Assembly: GCA_046349155.1 (NCBI GenBank)
Contig: JAXMCW010000006.1
Span: 248,001 to 312,000, forward strand
Reading direction: 5' to 3'
DNA: 64,000 nt
Source of the DNA: Alsobacter sp046349155
GTDB taxonomy: Bacteria > Pseudomonadota > Alphaproteobacteria > Rhizobiales > Beijerinckiaceae
A program made the position numbers and the translations under genes. Within the stretch, counting starts at the first letter, position 1; each line of letters starts with the position of its first letter. Shown here in pieces: positions 24,912 to 32,455 of this stretch. Below the pieces are notes generated by a model that saw only the letters and a program-made list of their open reading frames with translations, was not told where the DNA came from and ran no database searches.

Positions 24912-26240
24912 ATGACCTACCAGAACCCGCCCACCCCGCCGCGCAAGTCCGCCACCTTCGACGACTACACGATGGCCGAGATCCGCCGCGCCGCGGCGAC
25001 CGGCATCTACGACATCCGCGGGGGCGGGACGAAGCGCAAGGTCCCGCATTTCGACGACCTGCTCTTCCTGGGCGCCTCGATGTCGCGCTACCCGCTGGAG
25101 GGCTATCGCGAGCGCTGCGACACGTCGGTCACGCTCGGCACGCGCCACGCCAAGAAGCCGATCCAGTTGAAGATCCCGATCACCATCGCCGGGATGAGCT
25201 TCGGCTCGCTGTCGGGCCCTGCCAAGGAGGCGCTCGGGCGCGGCGCGACGCTGGCCGGAACCTCCACCACCACGGGCGACGGCGGCATGACCGAGGAGGA
25301 GCGCGGCCATTCGCAGACGCTCGTCTACCAGTACCTGCCGTCCCGCTACGGCATGAACCCGCGCGACCTGCGCCGTGCCGACGCGATCGAGGTCGTGGTC
25401 GGCCAGGGTGCCAAGCCCGGCGGCGGCGGCATGCTGCTCGGCCAGAAGATCTCCGACCGCGTGGCGGAGATGCGCACGTTGCCCAAGGGCATCGACCAGC
25501 GCTCCGCCTGCCGCCATCCCGACTGGACGGGACCCGACGACCTCGAGATCAAGATCCTCGAGCTGCGCGAGATCACCGACTGGGAGAAGCCCATCTACGT
25601 CAAGGTGGGCGGCGCACGGCCCTATTACGACACCGCGCTCGCCGTGAAGGCGGGTGCCGACGTCGTCGTGCTCGACGGCATGCAGGGCGGCACGGCGGCC
25701 ACGCAGGATGTCTTCATCGAGCATGTCGGCATGCCCACGCTGGCCTGCATCCGGCCGGCCGTGCAGGCGCTGCAGGACCTCGAAATGCACCGCAAGGTGC
25801 AACTCATCGTGTCCGGCGGCGTCCGCAGCGGCGCCGACGTCGCCAAGGCGCTGGCGCTGGGCGCCGACGCGGTGTCGATCGGCACGGCCGCGCTCGTCGC
25901 CATCGGCGACAACGATCCCAAGTGGGAAGCCGAGTACCGCGCGCTGGGAACCACCGCCGGCGCCTATGACGACTGGCACGAGGGCAAGGACCCCGCGGGC
26001 ATCACGACGCAGGATCCCGAACTGATGAAGCGCGTGGATCCCGTCGCGGCGGGCCGGCGGCTCGCCAACTACCTCAAGGTGATGACGTTGGAGGCCCAGA
26101 CCATCGCGCGGGCCTGCGGCCACAACCACCTGCACAACCTGGAGCCGGAGGATCTCTGCGCGCTCACCATCGAAGCCGCGGCCATGGCCGGCGTGCCTCT
26201 TGCAGGGACGAGCTGGGTTCCAGGGAGGGCGGGCTTCTAG
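24912..26240 (+). CDS. mgsC: glutamate-synthase FMN-domain protein, MgsC / GlxD-like
   Basis: 442 residues, the FMN-binding barrel of GltB. ITIAGMSFGSLSGPAKEALG, TTTGDGGMTEEER, GQGAKPGGGGMLLG, VKVGGARPYYD and VLDGMQGGTAATQ carry the FMN and 2-oxoglutarate contacts. IVSGGVRSGADVAKALALGADAVS closes the phosphate site. The subunit forms the new C-N bond on 2-oxoglutarate. True glutamate synthase is one chain of about 1,500 residues with a 3Fe-4S cluster, so this split version is the specialised MgsABC/GlxBCD type. About 90 bases separate it from the gmaS-like gene. Confidence 0.8.
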   Translation: MTYQNPPTPPRKSATFDDYTMAEIRRAAATGIYDIRGGGTKRKVPHFDDLLFLGASMSRYPLEGYRERCDTSVTLGTRHAKKPIQLKIPITIAGMSFGSLSGPAKEALGRGATLAGTSTTTGDGGMTEEERGHSQTLVYQYLPSRYGMNPRDLRRADAIEVVVGQGAKPGGGGMLLGQKISDRVAEMRTLPKGIDQRSACRHPDWTGPDDLEIKILELREITDWEKPIYVKVGGARPYYDTALAVKAGADVVVLDGMQGGTAATQDVFIEHVGMPTLACIRPAVQALQDLEMHRKVQLIVSGGVRSGADVAKALALGADAVSIGTAALVAIGDNDPKWEAEYRALGTTAGAYDDWHEGKDPAGITTQDPELMKRVDPVAAGRRLANYLKVMTLEAQTIARACGHNHLHNLEPEDLCALTIEAAAMAGVPLAGTSWVPGRAGF

Positions 26241-26330
26241 GCCCGCCGCATGATGCCGGGCGGCCCTGCGCCGCCCCGAGACGAGCCCTCGCAGAGGGGC
26301 GACAGGCCGGTTGTGGAGAGGGGCAAGAAA

Positions 26331-27638
26331 ATGACCACGGATCTCGCTGAGTTCGCTGCCGCGCGCGGCGTGAAGTACTTCATGATCTCCTTCACCGACC
26401 TGTTCGGCGGCCAGCGCGCCAAGCTGGTGCCGACGCAGGCCATCCGCGAGATGCAGGCGGAGGGCGCGGGCTTCGCGGGCTTCGCCGTGTGGCTCGACAT
26501 GACCGCCGCCGACGCCGACCTCTTCGCGATCCCCGACCCCGCCTCCGTGATCCAACTGCCCTGGAAGCCCGAGTTCGCCTGGGTCGCGGCGGACCTCTAC
26601 CTCGACGGCAAGGTCGTCGACCAGGCTCCGCGCGCGGTGCTGAAGCGGCAGGTCGCCACCGCGAAGGAGCTCGGGCTGCGTGTCAAGACGGGCGTCGAGG
26701 CCGAGTTCTTCCTCGTTCTGCCCGACGGCACGAAGATCTCCGATCCCTTCGACACGGCCGAGAAGCCCTGCTACGACCAGCAGGCCTTGTTGCGCCGCGC
26801 CGACGTGATCACCGAGATCTGCGACCACATGCTGGCGCTCGGCTGGAAGCCCTACCAGAACGACCACGAGGACGCGAACGGCCAGTTCGAGATGAACTTC
26901 GAGTACGACGATGCGCTGGCCACGGCTGACAAGCATTCGTTCTTCAAGTTCATGGTCAAGTCGGTCGCCGAGAAGCACGGGCTGCGCGCCACCTTCATGC
27001 CCAAGCCCTTCGCCGGACTGACGGGCAATGGCTGCCACTGCCACATCTCCGTCTGGGACCTCGCGGGCGCCAGCAACGCCTTCGCCGACAAGAGCGCGGA
27101 GTTCGGCCTGTCGCAGCAGGGCAAGCACTTCCTGGGCGGCATCATGAAGCACGCCTCCGCGCTCGCCGCGATCACCAACCCGACGGTGAATTCCTACAAG
27201 CGCATCAACGCGCCGCGCACCGTCTCCGGCGCGACCTGGGCGCCCAATACGGTGACCTGGACAGGCAATAACCGCACGCACATGGTGCGCGTGCCCGGGC
27301 CGGGCCGCTTCGAGCTGCGCCTGCCCGACGGCGCGGTGAACCCCTATCTCCTGCAATCCGTCATCATCGCCGCGGGCCTCGACGGCCTGCAGGGCAAGGC
27401 CGATCCCGGCCCGCACCACGACATCGACATGTATACGCACGGCCACACCGTGAAGGATGCGCCGCGCCTGCCGCTGAACCTGCTCGACGCGCTGCGCGAG
27501 TTCGACAAGGACGCGACGCTGAAGGCGGCGCTGGGCGAGGCGTTCAGCACGGCGTATCTGAACCTGAAGAACAAGGAATGGACGTCCTATTGCGGCCACT
27601 TCAGCGAGTGGGAGCGGGCCAATACGCTGGACATCTGA
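26331..27638 (+). CDS. gmaS: glutamine-synthetase-like ligase, gamma-glutamylmethylamide synthetase (GmaS) / GlnT
   Basis: 435 residues, type III glutamine synthetase-like group (GlnT). The beta-grasp N-terminus is KYFMISFTDLFGGQRAKLVP. Metal and glutamate ligands are in VEAEFFLV, NGQFEMNFEYDDAL, GNGCHCHISVWD, NSYKRINAP and RFELRLPDGAVNPYL. It joins glutamate to ammonia or methylamine with ATP. The contiguous mgsABC genes make methylamine the likely substrate (gamma-glutamylmethylamide formation). ATG 26331 follows GGAGAGGGG; the open frame upstream lacks similarity. Glutamine synthesis proper cannot be excluded from sequence. Confidence 0.75.
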   Translation: MTTDLAEFAAARGVKYFMISFTDLFGGQRAKLVPTQAIREMQAEGAGFAGFAVWLDMTAADADLFAIPDPASVIQLPWKPEFAWVAADLYLDGKVVDQAPRAVLKRQVATAKELGLRVKTGVEAEFFLVLPDGTKISDPFDTAEKPCYDQQALLRRADVITEICDHMLALGWKPYQNDHEDANGQFEMNFEYDDALATADKHSFFKFMVKSVAEKHGLRATFMPKPFAGLTGNGCHCHISVWDLAGASNAFADKSAEFGLSQQGKHFLGGIMKHASALAAITNPTVNSYKRINAPRTVSGATWAPNTVTWTGNNRTHMVRVPGPGRFELRLPDGAVNPYLLQSVIIAAGLDGLQGKADPGPHHDIDMYTHGHTVKDAPRLPLNLLDALREFDKDATLKAALGEAFSTAYLNLKNKEWTSYCGHFSEWERANTLDI

Positions 27639-27658
27639 GGTCCCCGGCCGCCGGGTCT

Positions 27659-27743
27659 CGTCATGGCGAGGAGCAGGGCGGCGACGCCATCCACGACGGC
27701 GCCCGGCAGGGGACCGGATCGCGTCGCCTCGCTCGCAATGACG
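27659..27743. repeat. intergenic palindromic repeat, copy C
   Basis: Left arm CGTCATGGCGAGGAGCAG...GCCATCC; right arm GGATCGCGTCGCCTCG followed by CTCGCAATGACG. Same family as 13142 and 18735. It sits between the gmaS-like gene and the XRE-cupin gene and could act as an mRNA-stabilising or terminating fold. Confidence 0.7.
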
Positions 27744-27801
27744 GCGGGAAGCGCGTAGGGATCGCCTGTCGTCCGGCGAGCCACCCGGGAAGGGCCGAGC
27801 C

Positions 27802-28431
27802 TTGATCCAGAATCCCCACGCGGTCCGCGAGCCCAAGGAGAACAACCTCGAGCGCGCGATCGGGCGCGAGGTCCGCGCCTGCCGCAAGAAGCTCGGCATC
27901 ACCGTGTCGGACCTCGCCAGCGCGACGGGCCTCAGCGTGGGCATGCTGTCGAAGATCGAGAACGGCAACATCTCGCCCTCGCTCACCACGCTGCAGACGC
28001 TGTCTCGGGCGCTCGGCGTGCCGCTCACGACCTTCTTCCGCGGCTACGAGGAGCCGCGCAACGCCGTCTTCGTGAAGGCGGGCGAAGGGGTGCAGCTCGA
28101 GCGCCGGGGTACCCGCGCCGGCCACCAGTACCGGTTGCTCGGCCACATAGACAACAACCCGAGCGGCGTGACGGTGGAGCCCTACCTGATCATGCTGGAG
28201 GACGACGCCGACGTCTTCCCGACATTCCAGCACGCCGGGCTCGAGTTCCTTTACATCCTGCAGGGCGAGGTCGTGTACCGCCACGGCGACAAGACCTTCC
28301 ACATGCAGCCTGGCGACAGCCTGTTCTTCGACGCCGATGCGCCGCACGGGCCGCAGATCCTTGTGAAGCTGCCGATCCTCTTTCTGTCCGTCATTTCCTA
28401 CCCGAACAGCGAGCGGGAGCAGGCGGGTTAG
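27802..28431 (+). CDS. XRE-family regulator with C-terminal cupin domain
   Basis: 209 residues. A helix-turn-helix (about 20-75: LGITVSDLASATGLSVGMLSKIENG) is followed by a cupin barrel from about 120 with HAGLEFLYILQGEVVYRHG and LQPGD-like MQPGDSLFFDADAPHG. This architecture is typical of local regulators of amine and amino-acid catabolism (PuuR-like), where the cupin senses the substrate. TTG start at 27802 with GGGAAGGG upstream. Its place behind mgsABC-gmaS suggests control of that operon. Confidence 0.8.
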   Translation: MIQNPHAVREPKENNLERAIGREVRACRKKLGITVSDLASATGLSVGMLSKIENGNISPSLTTLQTLSRALGVPLTTFFRGYEEPRNAVFVKAGEGVQLERRGTRAGHQYRLLGHIDNNPSGVTVEPYLIMLEDDADVFPTFQHAGLEFLYILQGEVVYRHGDKTFHMQPGDSLFFDADAPHGPQILVKLPILFLSVISYPNSEREQAG

Positions 28432-28461
28432 CCCAGCCCCTCTTCGGGCGCGGTCAGCCCT

Positions 28462-29670
28462 TCACGCCTGGAGCCAGGGCGGGAGTTCGAAGGAGGATTC
28501 CACGAACGGCTCCGGCGCAATCAGGGCCGGGGCCGTCTGCCCGCCGCGCAGCTGGTAGAACAGGTGCGGCAGGCCCAGCGAGGGGTCCTGCGTGGCGTCG
28601 GGGTAGGGTACGGCCGCCTGCCAGCTCGGGTGGTAGTGGATCATCCCCGCGACGCTGCGATAGGGGATGTCGATCAGGGCCTTCGCGATCCGTCGATTCG
28701 TCGCCCTGTCGTCCGGCGCGCCCACGCCGCCGGCCACCGCGGCGGCGATCGCGTAGTGGTGCATCGAGGTATAGGGCTGGCAGCCGACCTCCGGCGTCGA
28801 GTTCTCGCCGAAGCGCTTGCGATAGGCGGCGGCAAAGCGCCGTCCCATGTCGTCGCGCGGCAGGCCGATGACGGTGCCGATGATCGCGCCCTTCGCCTTG
28901 TCCCCCGTGATCTCCGAAAAGGCGCGGTGCAGCGCGCCATACTGCAGGTAGAGCAGGCAGGGCAGGGGCGCCTCCATGAACTGGAGGTGGAAGCGTGCGA
29001 GGTCGCCCGTGTGGAAGTGGGTCATCGCCACGACGGCGGGGTCATGCTTGCGGACCTCGTCGAGCACGGCGCGCCAGTTGCTCGACGTGGGCCGGATCAT
29101 CGGCGCGAAGGGCAGCTCCCAGCCGAATTGCGGGGAGGCAGAGGCCATCGCGTTGGCGATGACGATGCTGTAGGGCTTCTGGCCGGACAGGATGGCGATC
29201 CGCCGGTTGCGCGGCTTCCACTGCCCGGTGTCCCGCAGCCAGGACAGGAACTTGATGAAGCCCTGGCCGTACCAGTATTCGGCGGGGTCGCCCATGAAGC
29301 AGCCGAAATAGCGCTCGGGATCGCTCGCCACCGTGTCGTGGTGCTGCAGCAGCGTGTTGTGGTGGATGTAGATGATCCCGGCGTCGGCGATCGGCTCGTA
29401 TTCCGAGTTCTGCGGCCCGATATTGTAGCCGTTGATGATCGCGTGGACCAGGTGCTCGCTGATCAGGATCCGCGCGGCGCGCACGACCTCCTGGGCGGAC
29501 TGGCTGCCCGTGTCCACGAAGTAGGGCTGCAGCGGGCGGCCGACGATGCCACCGCGCTGATTGATCTCATCGATGGCCATGGTGAGGCCGTTGCTGAATT
29601 CCCGCCCGTCATTCGCCGAGCCTCCGGTGAGGGGCACCATGCTTCCGATGATGATGGGGTCGCTGGACAT
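28462..29670 (-). CDS. AmiC-like amide-binding protein without signal peptide, probable cytoplasmic sensor
   Basis: 402 residues, type I periplasmic-binding fold of the AmiC/urea/branched-chain group (IIIGSMVPLTGGSANDGREF at the start, NGYNIGPQNSEYEPIADAG, WKPRNRRIAILSGQKPYS). The protein starts directly with the first strand. In-frame DNA upstream has no hydrophobic segment, so it should stay in the cytoplasm like Pseudomonas AmiC, a ligand sensor. It is a paralogue of the exported binding protein at 32456 (WKPRNRRI versus WKPKNRKI; LLYLQYG versus LIYLQYG). It is the third gene after the response regulator and soluble kinase, so it probably reports amide levels to the kinase. GGAAG precedes ATG 29670. 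Confidence 0.75.
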   Translation of the reverse strand: MSSDPIIIGSMVPLTGGSANDGREFSNGLTMAIDEINQRGGIVGRPLQPYFVDTGSQSAQEVVRAARILISEHLVHAIINGYNIGPQNSEYEPIADAGIIYIHHNTLLQHHDTVASDPERYFGCFMGDPAEYWYGQGFIKFLSWLRDTGQWKPRNRRIAILSGQKPYSIVIANAMASASPQFGWELPFAPMIRPTSSNWRAVLDEVRKHDPAVVAMTHFHTGDLARFHLQFMEAPLPCLLYLQYGALHRAFSEITGDKAKGAIIGTVIGLPRDDMGRRFAAAYRKRFGENSTPEVGCQPYTSMHHYAIAAAVAGGVGAPDDRATNRRIAKALIDIPYRSVAGMIHYHPSWQAAVPYPDATQDPSLGLPHLFYQLRGGQTAPALIAPEPFVESSFELPPWLQA

Positions 29671-29729
29671 GGCGGCTTCCGGTCGGGACAGGGCAGGCGA
29701 TGCAGGGACCGGACCAGGCGCCGCTCGCC

Positions 29730-31265
29730 TCACGCGATCTCGGGCACCAGCTCGGGCTCGAAGAGGAGGTTGTGCATGAGGACCCTCAGGGAGGGAGGGC
29801 TCACGGGCTTGATGAGGACGGGGAAGCCCTGGGAGCGAATGGACTGGATGAGCTCGGGGCTCGTCTCCGCCGTCATCACCAGGGCCGGACAGGGCTTCTC
29901 CACGAGGTCGTTGATCTGGTGGACGACGTCCGTGCCCTGCATGCGGCCGCGCAGCCGGTAGTCGGTGAGGATGATGTCCGGCTGGACCTCGAGGGCGCGC
30001 ACGGAGGCTTCGATGTCGTCGAAGCTCTGCAGGGTGACAACATGGATGCCCCAGCGCTCGAGCAGGCTGGTCAGGGCCGAGAGCAATTGCTGGTCGTCCT
30101 CCAGCGCGAGGCAGCAAATGCCGGCAAACTCGCCGCCGATCTTCTCGCTGATCTCGGGCTCTCCGATCGTGCTGTGCCAAATGTTGCCTACCGGCACGTC
30201 GATGGTGAAGGCCGAGCCCGTCCCGGGCGCGCTGGACAGTCCGATCTCGTGGCCGAGGATGTCGGCCAGGCGCTTGGAGATGTTGAGGCCCAGGCCCAGG
30301 CTGTGCTTGCGGTCGGGCTGGGTGTCGCTGATGCGGAAGAACTCCTCGAAGATCGCCTCGTGATGCTCCTGCGCGATGCCGATTCCCGTATCGATCACCG
30401 CGATCCTGACATAGGGGCCCCGGCGGCGACACCCGACCAGGACGCGCCCGACCGGCGTGTAGCGGATCGCGTTGGCGATGAGATTGCTGAGGATCCGCTC
30501 CAGCAGGACCCGGTCGCTCACCACCGCGAGCTTCGAGGGCACGACGGTGAGGCGCAGTCCGGCCTCGCGCGCGACGTGCTCGTATTGCACCTGAAGCCGC
30601 GAGAGCACGGTCGAGATCTGGAACGTGGCGACGTTGGGCTGGATCTTGCCGGCGTCGAGCTGGCCAATGTTGAGCAGCGCGCCGAGCAGGTCCTCCATGA
30701 TGGAGACCGAGACATCCATCGCGTGCAAGGCGTAGAGCCTGTCCTCCGGGTTCTCGGAGGCGAGGCAGCTGTAGATCAGGATCTTCAGCGAGGCGAGCGG
30801 CTGTCGCAGGTCGTGGTTCGCGGCCCGCAGGAAGCGCGACTTGCTCTGGTCCGCCGCGGTCGCGGCGTCGCGCGCGCGCTCGAGCGCCTGCTCGGTGCGA
30901 CGCCCCAAGGTCACGTCGGCGAAGCTCACCACGAGGTGCCCGTCGGCGAGCCGCGCGGTGCGCGCGCTCAGGACGCTGCCGTCGGAGAAGGTCAGCTCGA
31001 CGCCTTCGGGCGAGGCCGCGGCGGCGCCGGGATAGGCAGGACGACGCCCGTGGTCGACACGCACGAGCGCGCCATGCGTGCGCGAGCGCTCCAGGACCTG
31101 CTCCCAGGCGAGCCCTTCGAGACGGTGGTCCGTTGCTGCGAAACGCGACTCGAAACTCGCGTTCCAGGAGACGAGGCCATCGGCGGCCGACCAGACCGCA
31201 ACGGGGTCGGCGAGGCCCTGAAAGGCCCGGGCCTCCAGCGTGCGGTCCGTGTCGGACGGGGTCAT
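29730..31265 (-). CDS. soluble hybrid sensor histidine kinase (PAS-HisKA-HATPase-REC)
   Basis: 511 residues without a membrane segment. A PAS-like region covers about 12-118. HisKA carries the phospho-histidine in AANHDLRQPLASLK (His151). The ATPase domain has NLIANAIRYTP, DTGIGI (292-297) and GLGLNIS. A C-terminal receiver has the phospho-acceptor in ILTDYRLRG (about Asp435) and Lys486. Its start overlaps the response-regulator stop by one base (TGATG), so both are co-translated. Lacking a periplasmic domain, it must sense an internal signal, plausibly through the signal-less AmiC-like protein encoded 59 bases downstream. The attached receiver could act as a phosphate sink. Confidence 0.85.
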   Translation of the reverse strand: MTPSDTDRTLEARAFQGLADPVAVWSAADGLVSWNASFESRFAATDHRLEGLAWEQVLERSRTHGALVRVDHGRRPAYPGAAAASPEGVELTFSDGSVLSARTARLADGHLVVSFADVTLGRRTEQALERARDAATAADQSKSRFLRAANHDLRQPLASLKILIYSCLASENPEDRLYALHAMDVSVSIMEDLLGALLNIGQLDAGKIQPNVATFQISTVLSRLQVQYEHVAREAGLRLTVVPSKLAVVSDRVLLERILSNLIANAIRYTPVGRVLVGCRRRGPYVRIAVIDTGIGIAQEHHEAIFEEFFRISDTQPDRKHSLGLGLNISKRLADILGHEIGLSSAPGTGSAFTIDVPVGNIWHSTIGEPEISEKIGGEFAGICCLALEDDQQLLSALTSLLERWGIHVVTLQSFDDIEASVRALEVQPDIILTDYRLRGRMQGTDVVHQINDLVEKPCPALVMTAETSPELIQSIRSQGFPVLIKPVSPPSLRVLMHNLLFEPELVPEIA

Positions 31266-31951
31266 CAGGTCTTGGCGCCTTCCACCTTGGCGGCATGGGC
31301 GACGGCGAAGCGGATCGCCGATTCGCGGTTCTTCAGCCCGAGCTTGCGCATCGCGTTGGCGAGGTGCACGCGGACCGTCTGCCGCGTGATGGCGAGGAGA
31401 CCCGCGATGTCGGCGGTCGACTTGCCGCGGCCGAGCAGGACAAGGATCTCGTCCTCGCGCGCCGTCAAGGGCGATGCAGCCTGCGCGCTCCGGGCCGGTT
31501 CCTCCGGCTTGGCGGCGGACCAGGTGCGGGTCAGGAGGTCGCGCGGGAAATAGACCTCTCCCCCCATGACCCGCGAGAGTGCGCGCTGGATCTCGGCCGC
31601 GTCGGCCGACTTGGGCACATAGCCGATGACGCCGTGCTGGATGGCGCGGCGGACATATTCGGGATCCTCGTGGATGGAGAACACCACGATCGGCGTTCCG
31701 GGATAGCGGCTGCGCAGCAGCTCAAGCCCCTCGAATTCCGCGAAACCCGGCATGATGAGGTCGACCAGCAGCAGGTTGATGGCGGGGTTCTGGTGGAGAA
31801 CCGCGAGCGCCTCGTCGAAATTGCTGGCCTCCTCGACGACGACCGCCGGATCGATGCTTCGCGCGACGCTCTTCAGCGATTCGCGCACGACCCAGTGGTC
31901 GTCGGCGATCAGGAGCGTGATGGGCGCAGCGCGAGGGTGCAGAGAGTCCAA
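31265..31951 (-). CDS. NarL/FixJ-type response regulator
   Basis: 228 residues. The receiver domain has acidic DD (about 17-18), phospho-acceptor Asp64 in LLVDLIMPG, and the conserved lysine in YVPKSADAAE. The LuxR-type helix-turn-helix is at 163-215 (LTAREDEILVLLGRGKSTADIAGLLAITRQTVRVHL). It is the first gene of the kinase/AmiC-like operon and divergent from the amide importer and dimethylformamidase operon, its likely target. Two copies of the inverted repeat TAGAT-N5-ATCTA in the intergenic region are candidate binding sites. Confidence 0.85.
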   Translation of the reverse strand: MDSLHPRAAPITLLIADDHWVVRESLKSVARSIDPAVVVEEASNFDEALAVLHQNPAINLLLVDLIMPGFAEFEGLELLRSRYPGTPIVVFSIHEDPEYVRRAIQHGVIGYVPKSADAAEIQRALSRVMGGEVYFPRDLLTRTWSAAKPEEPARSAQAASPLTAREDEILVLLGRGKSTADIAGLLAITRQTVRVHLANAMRKLGLKNRESAIRFAVAHAAKVEGAKT

Positions 31952-32133
31952 GGTCGTGTCTCTGAAGTCGTCGACGGCTGGTCGAAAGCGCCACGTCTCT
32001 ACCAGACCGGTCGCCGGGCTGCCAGCCGGAGGACAGTCCTGCGGGGGGACGATCGCAAACCTCGTTCGACTGAAACGCTGAGCCGAAGCTGACGCTTGCC
32101 ACGATGCGGAAGCCTAAACCCTCGATCCGTGAG

Positions 32134-32153
32134 TGTCTAGATGAAGTATCTAG
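32134..32153. promoter_or_regulatory. inverted-repeat box 1 (TAGAT-N5-ATCTA), candidate response-regulator site
   Basis: TGTCTAGATGAAGTATCTAG contains arms TAGAT (32138-32142) and ATCTA (32148-32152). It matches box 2 at 32361 in arms, spacing and the AAG within the spacer. It lies 187 bases upstream of the response-regulator start. Confidence 0.6.
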
Positions 32154-32301
32154 TCTGTCCCAGGTTGTCCGCACTTGAGGTGGGTGCGTCGGAACCCTGA
32201 CCCAAACTGGGCATCTGCTGCGGGTTTGATCGCTGCCTCGCATGCATTTTGTGCAGGTGCGAGAGCGCCTTGAAAAACACGACCGCACCCGAGATCTCGC
32301 G

Positions 32302-32331
32302 TTGACATCTAGGAAACTCGCGGACTAGCTT
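32302..32331 (+). promoter_or_regulatory. possible sigma-70 promoter of the importer operon
   Basis: TTGACA (32302-32307) and TAGCTT (32326-32331) are separated by 18 bases. A start near 32338 would leave about 118 untranslated bases and put box 2 downstream of the start. The -35 is consensus and the -10 is poor, as expected for an activated or repressed promoter. Other promoters in the gap are possible. Confidence 0.35.
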
Positions 32332-32360
32332 TAGCCGCATGCGCCGGTCGGCGCGCGAAA

Positions 32361-32380
32361 TATCTAGATAAAGCATCTAT
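32361..32380. promoter_or_regulatory. inverted-repeat box 2 (TAGAT-N5-ATCTA), candidate response-regulator site
   Basis: TATCTAGATAAAGCATCTAT contains TAGAT (32365-32369) and ATCTA (32375-32379), the same element as box 1. It ends 75 bases before the exported binding-protein gene. The 504-base divergent gap 31952-32455 holds no gene I can support. Confidence 0.6.
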
Positions 32381-32455
32381 ATGCCGAGGCGCGACCTTCA
32401 CGGTCTGCGTCACCCTCAACGCATGTCTTGGTCCAAGAGCCGGGAGGATGTCGAA

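Noticed and set aside
23291..26240. Housekeeping glutamate synthase broken into three pieces
   Set aside because: Each piece is complete at domain borders with its own start and ribosome-binding site, matching the natural MgsABC/GlxBCD split. It is not a decayed GltB.
24639..28028. Open frame of over 1,100 codons on the minus strand
   Set aside because: It lies antisense to mgsB, mgsC, gmaS and the XRE gene, is rich in Arg, Gly and His, and has no family similarity. It is a shadow produced by third-position GC.
28462..31296. A single 944-codon protein joining the AmiC-like domain to upstream sequence
   Set aside because: The upstream portion is the kinase gene read in another frame; a proper ATG with GGAAG exists at 29670.
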